From MWAR01 sp036567845 (GTDB taxonomy: Bacteria > Muiribacteriota > Ozemobacteria > Ozemobacterales > Ozemobacteraceae), in the NCBI GenBank assembly GCA_036567845.1, contig DATCTT010000255.1, forward strand, positions 1 to 12,588: a stretch of DNA of 12,588 nt, written 5' to 3'. The translations under genes were made by a program, and so were the position numbers. Positions 1-6,500 of the stretch are shown one piece after another (the stretch's first letter is position 1; each line of letters starts with the position of its first letter). The notes under the pieces are model-generated. The model was not told the DNA's origin, searched no databases, and worked only from the letters and a program-made list of their open reading frames with translations.

Positions 1-558
1 CGGCGTGGCTCCGAGCGCGAGCGCCCCTTCCCGGTAGGAGGCAGGCACGGCACGCAGGGCGTCGTAGGCGATGCTCGTCACGGTGGGCAGGATCATCACG
101 CTGAGCATCAGGGCGGCAGAGAGCACCGAAAAGCCGCTTCCGCCAAGGGTTTCACGAACCAGCGGCACGATCACCGTGACGCCGATGAAGCCGAAGACGA
201 CGGACGGGATCGCCGACAGCAGCTCGATCAGCGGCTTCATGACAGTCCGGACACGGCGGCTCGCGAACTCCGACAGGCAGATGGCCGACAGCAGCGACAG
301 CGGCACGCCGATGAGGAGCGCACCGAGCGTCACCTGGACGGTTCCGACGATCATCGGGAAAATGCCGAACAAGCCTTTCGTCGGCGCCCAGCGGCTTCCG
401 GCGAGAAATTCGGGGATGCCGGTCTTCAGGATCTGCGGCACCCCTTCGCGAAACACGAAGAGAATGATGAGCGCAAGCACGAGCACCGACGAGAAGGCCA
501 GGCAGAGCAGAGCGAGCCGGATGCGCTCCTCGCGCCGGCGCAGATCGTCGACCGCCAT
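1..558 (-). CDS. pstC: Phosphate ABC transporter permease PstC (partial, C-terminus outside window)
   Basis: This is an inner-membrane permease subunit of the high-affinity phosphate importer PstSCAB, working with PstA, ATPase PstB and the binding protein PstS. The first 186 residues are present, reading from an ATG at 558; the rest lies beyond position 1. Visible features are a charged cytoplasmic start, a first membrane helix (about residues 15-36), the PstC-typical stretch with FLAGSRWAP and FGIFPMIVGT, an IELLSAIPSVVFGF segment, and an EAA-type cytoplasmic loop (YREGALALGATP) right at the window edge, which contacts the ATPase in this family. It starts 4 bp after the pstS stop, so the two are co-transcribed. 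PstC rather than PstA is favoured by its place directly after pstS and by these sequences, recalled from the family. Confidence 0.93.
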   Translation of the reverse strand, partial: MAVDDLRRREERIRLALLCLAFSSVLVLALIILFVFREGVPQILKTGIPEFLAGSRWAPTKGLFGIFPMIVGTVQVTLGALLIGVPLSLLSAICLSEFASRRVRTVMKPLIELLSAIPSVVFGFIGVTVIVPLVRETLGGSGFSVLSAALMLSVMILPTVTSIAYDALRAVPASYREGALALGATP

Positions 559-562
559 CGGA

Positions 563-1477
563 CTACTCGAAGACACCGACCAGGCCCTCCGTCTGCAGGA
601 TACGCGCCGCCTCGCTGCCCAGGGAAAACCGCACGAGATCTGCGGCATCGCCCGCCGGGGGCTGGAGGGCGGCGAGGAAGAAGGGCCGGACGAGCCGGTA
701 CTGCTTTCCCCTCACGGTCTCGAAGGTGGGAGTCGTCCCGTCGACGGCGATGGCTTTCACATAGGGGTTCAAAGCCCCCATCGAGACGAAACCGACCGCA
801 TCGCGGTCGCCGCGCACGACTTCCCTCACGCCGCCGGATGAATCCTGGACCAGCGCGTAATCGTCGATCGGCGTCTCGGCCTTGCCGTCCTTCATCACCA
901 GCTCCTCGAAGGCGCTGCGCGTTCCCGAGCCCTCCTCGCGCACGAGGATATGGACCGGGCGGTCGGGGCCGCCGACCTCTTTCCAGGATTTCACCGAACC
1001 GGCGAAGAGGCCGCGGATCTGGCTCAGGGAAAGGCTCGCCACGGGATTGTCGGGATGCACGATGATCGCGATCGCGTCGAGCGCGAGGATCTGGCGCCAG
1101 AGGCCGGCTTCCTGGGGATCGTTCTGTTTCAGCTCCCGGGAAGACATCGCGAGGGCCGCGGTTTTCGTCCGGATCGCCATGAGACCGGCACTGCTTCCGC
1201 CGCCTTCGATGTCGACACGCAGATCGGGCCGTGTTTTCCGGAACGCGCCGGCGATTTTCTCCATGACCGGCTGCACCGACGTCGAGCCCGCCACGATCAG
1301 CGCCCTTCCGCCGGATCTGCAGCCGGCCATGCCTGAGAGGAGCATCACCGTCAGCAACACGATGCCCAAGCGGGCAAGCAACCCCGCCGGTCGGTTCGAC
1401 CGGTATCGCGCAACTGCGGCGAATGTTTTCACGGGCGCATTTGTATCAGAACCCCGCCCGCTTGGCAAGTCTGACAC
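563..1477 (-). CDS. pstS: Phosphate-binding lipoprotein PstS
   Basis: Extracytoplasmic phosphate-binding subunit that delivers phosphate to the PstCA channel. The 304-residue product has a hydrophobic segment (about 32-48) ending in GMAGC, giving a probable lipobox Cys53, so it should be membrane-anchored. Binding-loop motifs of the family are clear: GSTSVQP (63-69), EGGGSSAG, the REEGSGTR loop and DAVGFVSMG. Length fits the short PstS class. The start is uncertain: the GTG at 1477 has GGAAGAGGA directly before it but gives a long N-terminal tail; a second in-frame GTG at 1432 (289 residues) gives a more usual signal peptide but a weak ribosome site. It is the first gene of a minus-strand operon with pstC and diverges from the mgtC-like gene. 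I see no clear tandem PhoB box upstream. Confidence 0.92.
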   Translation of the reverse strand: MSDLPSGRGSDTNAPVKTFAAVARYRSNRPAGLLARLGIVLLTVMLLSGMAGCRSGGRALIVAGSTSVQPVMEKIAGAFRKTRPDLRVDIEGGGSSAGLMAIRTKTAALAMSSRELKQNDPQEAGLWRQILALDAIAIIVHPDNPVASLSLSQIRGLFAGSVKSWKEVGGPDRPVHILVREEGSGTRSAFEELVMKDGKAETPIDDYALVQDSSGGVREVVRGDRDAVGFVSMGALNPYVKAIAVDGTTPTFETVRGKQYRLVRPFFLAALQPPAGDAADLVRFSLGSEAARILQTEGLVGVFE

Positions 1478-1498
1478 TCCTCTTCCGGGCGAAAGATG

Positions 1499-1507
1499 TG
1501 TTATATT
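1499..1507 (+). promoter_or_regulatory. Candidate extended -10 promoter of the mgtC-like gene
   Basis: TG at 1499-1500, one base, then TATATT at 1502-1507: an extended -10 element. No good -35 lies 16-18 bp upstream. Transcription would begin near 1514, giving a leader of about 26 nt with GGAGGGGAG just before the ATG at 1540. Confidence 0.45.
1500..1505 (-). promoter_or_regulatory. Candidate -10 of pstS-pstC
   Basis: On the minus strand 1505-1500 reads TATAAC, about 22 bp before the GTG at 1477. No canonical -35 is present, which would fit an activator-dependent (PhoB-type) promoter, though no recognisable Pho box was found. It overlaps the opposing mgtC -10 by four bases. Confidence 0.3.
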
Positions 1508-1539
1508 GATCAGATATCCGTTTCATCCGGAGGGGAGTC

Positions 1540-2208
1540 ATGCTGACGGAATACGACATCATTTTTCGGCTTTTCTTCGCGGCGTTCCTGGGAGGGCTGA
1601 TCGGCCTCGAACGTGAAAAGCACAGCCAGCCGGCCGGCCTGCGGACGCACATCATTCTCGCAATCGGCTCCGCGATCGCCATGTGCATCTCGATCAATCT
1701 CTCGATGCAGTTTCACACCTCTGCGACGAACGGCGATCCCGAGCGGCTTGCAGCCCAGGTCATTTCGGGCATCGGCTTTCTCGGTGCCGGGGCGATCTTC
1801 CGATACGGCACCGGCGTGAAAGGCCTGACGACCGCCTCGAGCCTCTGGACCACGGCCATCATCGGGCTTGCCGTCGGCGCCGGATATTTCAACATCGGCG
1901 TCGGCGCGACGGTCCTGGTCCTATTTGTATTGATAGGGCTAGATATATTCGAGAAACAATATCTTCGCGGCAGCGCTACGCGCACGGTCTACATCAAGGG
2001 CAACGACCGGCCGCGTTTCGTCGAAGAGATCAAGGAGCTGCTTTCCCAGTTCAACATTTCGATCAAGTCGGTGAACTTTTCGAAGGACATTCAGAACAAC
2101 GAGATCGAGATCGAGACGATCACGAAAGTCCTCTACGACCAGGATCTCGACCGCATCATCGGCGCCGTCTCCAAGGTCGAAGGCATCGTCAAGTTCAAGG
2201 TCTCTTAA
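1540..2208 (+). CDS. MgtC/SapB family membrane protein with C-terminal ACT-like domain
   Basis: A 222-residue inner-membrane protein of the MgtC/SapB family. Family motifs are all visible: GLIGLERE (19-26), RTH (35-37), the membrane motif ISGIGFLGAGAI (75-86) and VKGLTTASSLW (93-103), with about four hydrophobic helices up to residue 134. Residues 148-221 form a soluble alternating strand/helix region (TVYIKG..., VEEIKELLSQFNISIKSV..., VEGIVKFKV), as in the ACT-like tail of longer MgtC proteins. In Salmonella and Mycobacterium, MgtC supports growth at low magnesium and inside macrophages and affects the F-ATPase and phosphate uptake; homologues such as SapB/YhiD are often uncharacterised, so the exact role is open. 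The ATG at 1540 has GGAGGGGAG at a good distance. It diverges from pstS, which may reflect a shared phosphate or magnesium response (inference). Confidence 0.9.
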   Translation: MLTEYDIIFRLFFAAFLGGLIGLEREKHSQPAGLRTHIILAIGSAIAMCISINLSMQFHTSATNGDPERLAAQVISGIGFLGAGAIFRYGTGVKGLTTASSLWTTAIIGLAVGAGYFNIGVGATVLVLFVLIGLDIFEKQYLRGSATRTVYIKGNDRPRFVEEIKELLSQFNISIKSVNFSKDIQNNEIEIETITKVLYDQDLDRIIGAVSKVEGIVKFKVS

Positions 2209-2672
2209 GTCAGCGGGTAGAAGCGGGCTTCGTGGGATTTCAGGCGGCCGTTTTCGTAGGTGAAGCGGGCTGAGAAGAAGTCGGGGCGGTCGAGCCAGGG
2301 GATGAAGATCTCGTCGCCCTCCCACAGGTTGAGCGAGAGCAGGTTCGCATCGTCGATCCAGACGAGCTCGCCTTCGGGGCACTCGGCGATCGCCTCGCCG
2401 TCGGCCTGGGCGACGAACAGGAAGACATACCAGTCCTCGTTCTTCGCGAACTTCGGGAACGTGATCACGCCCTTCAGATCGAGCGTGTGCACATCGAGGC
2501 CGCTCTCCTCGCGGATCTCGCGACGGGCGCACTCTTCGGGGGTCTCGCCCTGCTCGAACTTGCCGCCGAGGCCGTTCCATTTGCCGAAGTGCGTGTCATC
2601 GGGCCGCTTGTTGCGGTGGAGCATCAGCGTCCGCCCTTCCCGGCGAACGTAACAAAGAGTGGCAAGCTTCAT
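2205..2672 (-). CDS. Nudix hydrolase, MutT/MTH1-like (probable 8-oxo-dGTP diphosphatase)
   Basis: A 155-residue Nudix hydrolase. The complete Nudix box GX5EX7REUXEEXGU is at residues 37-59: G37, E43, R51-E52, E55-E56, G58, the last glutamates binding the metal. The sequences around it (FGKWNGLGGKFEQGETPEE before, and EGDEIFIPWLDRPDFFSARFTYENGR near the end) resemble the MTH1/MutT clade that cleans oxidised purine nucleotides from the pool; other nucleotide substrates remain possible. The ATG at 2672 is chosen because AGGAAG lies 6 bp upstream and the protein begins MKLATLCYV as relatives do; a farther in-frame ATG at 2723 would add 17 unlike residues. It converges with the mgtC-like gene, overlapping by 4 bp, and lies just downstream of the repeat remnant ending the cassette region. 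Confidence 0.88.
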   Translation of the reverse strand: MKLATLCYVRREGRTLMLHRNKRPDDTHFGKWNGLGGKFEQGETPEECARREIREESGLDVHTLDLKGVITFPKFAKNEDWYVFLFVAQADGEAIAECPEGELVWIDDANLLSLNLWEGDEIFIPWLDRPDFFSARFTYENGRLKSHEARFYPLT

Positions 2673-2678
2673 GAATGA

Positions 2679-2684
2679 CTTCCT
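2679..2684 (-). promoter_or_regulatory. Ribosome binding site deciding the Nudix start
   Basis: The minus strand reads AGGAAG six bases before the ATG at 2672, selecting that start over the ATG at 2723, which has no comparable site. Confidence 0.65.
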
Positions 2685-2703
2685 TTGTTGTGGGTGACAA
2701 CAA
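2685..2703. repeat. Short inverted repeat next to the Nudix ribosome site
   Basis: TTGTTGT (2685-2691) and ACAACAA (2697-2703) form a perfect 7-bp inverted repeat with a 5-base centre, directly next to the AGGAAG ribosome site. It could be a small operator or an mRNA hairpin affecting translation start; it lacks the T-run of a terminator. Function is inferred only from position. Confidence 0.4.
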
Positions 2704-2730
2704 AACCAACCATGGATTGGCATTGTTCGC

Positions 2731-2862
2731 CGGCGACGGACACCGGACGCGGAGCTGAGCGTTGTCGCGCCTCGAGCTCACCACGCCGACGTTCAGATTC
2801 GGAAACACGATCTTCGCCGAGCAAAGATCGTTTTCGCCCTCGGCATGGTCAACTCCATCTAT
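2731..2862 (-). pseudogene. Remnant copy of an internal piece of the large exported protein gene
   Basis: Bases 2746-2850 match 4263-4367 of the large gene at 101 of 105 positions with no gaps; similarity fades over 2731-2745. In the same frame it encodes DHAEGENDLCSAKIV... and ...NVGVVSSRRDNAQLRV, equivalent to residues 1293-1327 of the large protein. All four differences change the amino acid (V to A, T to S, L to F, L to S). It has no start of its own with a ribosome site and runs on as an unrelated short tail into the Nudix gene. It begins 12 bases after the stop of the small neighbour gene and lies in that gene's frame. I read it as debris of an older or displaced copy of the large gene's 3' part. 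Confidence 0.75.
2746..2850 (-). repeat. 105-bp direct repeat, copy 1 (partner 4263-4367)
   Basis: Aligned without gaps at an offset of 1517 bp to 4263-4367, with mismatches only at 2774, 2803, 2820 and 2843. Its boundary at 2850/2851 is sharp and coincides with the start of AT-rich DNA. Confidence 0.95.
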
Positions 2863-3528
2863 TTATCTATCATAGAGATTTTGGTCGGGGAACGGAATCA
2901 GCCAATCGTTTTTGTTTTTCTTCCACCACACAATGAATTCGTTCACAGAGTTTTTTTCAGTTATAGCACCGTTTGTCAGCCTGGAAACAATAGGCATGAA
3001 CTCCAATTCGCCTTGAGAAATTTTTTCAAACATGTAGGGCAAGGCAGCGATACCGAGATCTTCAAATCGTTTGAGAAGTTTTACTTCTTCAGCGCTTTTT
3101 TTCGCGGACTTGATTTCTTTGAAATTTTCATAAAGAGCACAAAATTTTTTTTCAACGGCATCTTGCCCTTTGCTCCACCAGTTTATAAGGATCCTATCTG
3201 CTGGCATTTTACACTCATCCCAATACCACATTTTTTTGGTGATCTTTCGCAAAGCCAGGTATAGAGAAGGGTCTTCATGTAATTTTTCCATGATAAACGG
3301 AATGGCCGGAATGCCTAACGCTGTAATATCATCATAAGTTCCCATCATTGTTCCTGAGTCATCGCCGAGGAATTCCCTGCTTGATTCAAGATCCTTTTTC
3401 CAGATTGAATATTTTTTTTCAAAAAGGAGTTTTACGGCAGATGATGCCGCAGCATCACCAAAAGATGAACTGCAAAAACATATTGCCGTAAAAAGAAGAA
3501 TACAAGCAATACGTGTGAGTAGTTTCAT
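2863..3528 (-). CDS. Small exported protein with two HEAT-like Trp-Trp repeats; possible partner/immunity protein
   Basis: A 221-residue protein with a signal peptide (residues 1 to about 26, Cys-rich hydrophobic core) and an internal duplication: 68-120 (ITALGIPAIPFIMEKL ... LALRKITKK ... ILINWWSK) and 155-204 (FEDLGIAALPYMFEKI ... MPIVSRLTNG ... FIVWWKKN). The pattern LGxxAxPxxxEKL followed by an ALxxIT-like helix and a WW pair is typical of short HEAT-like helical repeats, which bind other proteins. The ATG at 3528 is chosen because AAAGGA lies 6 bp upstream; it is 2 bp after the stop of the large gene, so translation is probably coupled. The gene is markedly AT-rich (35-37% G+C in two counted lines). 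The tight link to an exported protein with a putative enzymatic tip suggests an immunity protein or chaperone, but this is inference; no family name is claimed. Confidence 0.72.
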   Translation of the reverse strand: MKLLTRIACILLFTAICFCSSSFGDAAASSAVKLLFEKKYSIWKKDLESSREFLGDDSGTMMGTYDDITALGIPAIPFIMEKLHEDPSLYLALRKITKKMWYWDECKMPADRILINWWSKGQDAVEKKFCALYENFKEIKSAKKSAEEVKLLKRFEDLGIAALPYMFEKISQGELEFMPIVSRLTNGAITEKNSVNEFIVWWKKNKNDWLIPFPDQNLYDR

Positions 3529-3530
3529 AA

Positions 3531-6500
3531 TCAATCCTTTTCATCTCGGCGATAAGATCTCGCTGGTATACCATACGCGCCACCGCCAATCTGGCCTCGA
3601 ACATGCTCAATTCGCCGGCTTGTTCCCAATTTGCTCTCGAACATAATCCATTTTCCCAACCCGTCGTGACAGTCCTTCTTTTTCGCTGCAGCGTGATATT
3701 TGGAATAATAGATTATATCGGCTTTTTCAAAATCAGGTTCGCTTGACACATCTATAAGGCTGAACCCATACGCTTTGTAAAACGCATCCAGTTCAGTATC
3801 CTGCATCTCATTATCATGATTGCCAAAATCGCAATCAATGTACATCACGCCCGGCAGGACAGAATCATACGACCCTGTGGCGGGAAGAACGCGAATATCC
3901 GTTCTACCCACCGACCAAGCGATGCAGTTGTAGAGACTTGACGATTCCGACGTTATTCCCCATTCGCAACCGACGATGTGCGGACATTGCCATTCCACGG
4001 AGGATTGTTCGATAACGGTCGGCTGGCGGCCGCAGGCGGCGGAGAGGAATGTGTATTTGACCCAGTCGGCGGTTGAATACTTCTCGGCTCGATATGTGTA
4101 GGTCACGCCCAGGCCCGATGAGTCGGGCCCGCAGCCTTCCACCCACAGCCGATCCTTGATCTCTTCGAACTGCTCGCGCTCGGTGTCGATCGCCAGGTTC
4201 CAATGGCGTTCGTCGTCGGTCACCAGAATCGCCGAAGACGCTTCTTTCGTCGGGGAACTCCAGACGCGGAGCTGAGCGTTGTCGCGCCTCAAGCTCACCA
4301 CGCCGACGTTCAGATTCGGTAACACGATCTTCGCCGTGCAAAGATCGTTTTCGCCCTCGACATGGTCGGTCTCGGTGTAATCGGGCATCGGCTTTCCCGT
4401 GAACTCGTCTTCGCCGGGTTTGACATTGAAATTATCGTTGTCGATATTGAAATGAACGTAGGCGCCGGGGTTCTTCTTGTTTTCATTGGGAACCGGGCCG
4501 AACAGGTCGGTGATCGATAACTCTATTTTCGGCGCGAGAATCGTAGGCTGCGAAATGCCCGAAAACTCGAAGAGGTCGGGGTCGTCGGAGGCTTCGGGCT
4601 CACGCTCGAAGAGACTGACGACAGCTTTCGCGGTAATCGCATTCGCGGAATCTTCCGTCGCCACTGGTCGATACGTGAACGGATTGCCGCTGCCGAGCGC
4701 ATGCCCCTGCTGCGTCCAGGAGAGATCGCGCAGTTCGCCTCTGAAAGCCCCGACGAGCAGCTCCATGGCGAGGGCGCCGTCCGTTGAGCCGGGCTTGTAG
4801 AGCTTACAGACAAGTTCCTGCTTGCCGCCGGCGACGATCGTGAACGCTCTCGGCTCGACGCCGACCGAGAGCAGATCTTCAAGCCGCTCGACGCCGACTT
4901 CCTTTGAAACCGGCTCGAACATGATTTCAACGCCGGACGCAAAGCCGAGCCTGGCCTGGCAGATTACGATCTGACGAGGGTCTGCGCCCATCACGGGCGC
5001 GTATTTCGGGCCCGTGCCGGCGTTTTCCTCGGGGCCTTTCCAGGCAAAACCGATACTTTTCGCCCGAAGCGGCAAGGTGCCCGGAAGAGCCGGCTGAAGA
5101 ACGACGCTCGGTTCGATGCCCGAACTCGACCAGCCGAACGTACGGCCGACGAATGAGAATGTTCCCGAGCGCGCGGTGAACGTTCGCTTTGCCTTCGCTA
5201 CGGCGCGACTCGGTAGATTCTCTTCGATACCGCTTTTCCAGACGGGCGGCGGAAATGCCCAGAGATCGGCGCGAGCGGCCGCGATGCGGAAAATCAGCTC
5301 TTCGGAATCCTCCCGCTTCGAGTCGGTACAACGGATGCGCAAGGTAATCGTCGCAAGCGCCGAAAATGCTCCGGGTGAGTGAAATCGCGCCGTGCCGCCG
5401 AACTCGTTCTCATCGAGCATGAACTCCCCGTTCTGGTCGGGCTCGAACCCCGATCGCCACTCGATTCCGGCAAGTTCGGCGACGAACCCCTCTTCAAACC
5501 ACGGCACCGGCTTGTTGATCTCGTGAATCGGCGTCGTTCCGAGCGTGACATTGAGCTGCACGTGCTGTTCGAGATTCGGCGCAAACGCCTTCAATTGCCG
5601 CGTCGGGGTCAAAACGACTTCGACGGGAACGACGGTGAACGTCGCCGAAGCCGAAAGCGTCACTTCGGCGTTCGGCTCCGTGCTCGACGGTACCCGCAGC
5701 TCGGCTTCGAGCACGTTTTTGCCCTTCTTGTCGAGCAGCAACCGGTGCGGCGGCGATTCAGAGTCGGGCTTCCACGGCTTGCCGTTGAGTTTCCACGAGA
5801 TATTTCGCCACTCTTCCGGCGTTCCGTCCAGGCCGGTGACGACTTCGATCTCGGCACCGAGCGGATACCCGAACCCGTCGAACGGCGAAACGATCGTCAA
5901 GCCGGGCTTGACGAGCAGAGAAACGTCGCCCGATCCCCGAACCGGCGCTTCAGTACCCGTGTTTTTCTCGCGAGCCGTCATGTCCGCTTCAGCGCCGACG
6001 ACGTAGCTGCCTGATCCGGTCTGCGGCGTGAAGCCGAAGTTCCAGTCGACCCGATTGCTCGATACGGGCTTCTTCCGCCGTTCGGAAAGAGACCCGAACC
6101 ACGAGACTTCGTTTACCCCGACAACCTCATACCCGTCGAGAAGATCGATCGTATTCTCGTGCGCATCGATTTTGCCCGTTCCCATTCCTTCGAGAGGCAG
6201 TATCGTACCCGAGAACGCGATCGTTTCGCCCTCTCGTATCGGCGGAGGCTGCGCCGGATCGATCTCGACGCGAACGAGCGATGGGAATGCTCCGAAAAAA
6301 GGTATCCACTTCCAAGAGTCGGCTGGAAAACCTTCGTCGACCTGATCGATGAATTCGGAATGAATCTTCGCCACAGGGCGAACGTACATGCCGGAGGAAA
6401 AAGGAGAATCATGCGTCAATTGATACTGAAAAGCGTCGCCGGTAATTTGAACCGTGAGGTCAGGCTCTTTTTGCGCGATCGAGAGGCGAACACCGGTGAA

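Noticed and set aside
71..841. Plus-strand open frame opposite pstC and pstS
   Set aside because: Antisense to two well-identified genes and composed of Arg/Ser-rich sequence without family features.
2808..2835. CGATCTT/AAGATCG hairpin followed by TTTT, like a plus-strand terminator
   Set aside because: The same hairpin occurs in the coding copy (4325-4347) as part of codons of the large gene; the stem is short and no plus-strand gene ends nearby except mgtC, 600 bp away.
2746..4367. Insertion sequence or transposon explanation for the repeat-flanked AT-rich segment
   Set aside because: No transposase, no terminal inverted repeats, and the 105-bp direct repeat is protein-coding core sequence, far longer than a target-site duplication.
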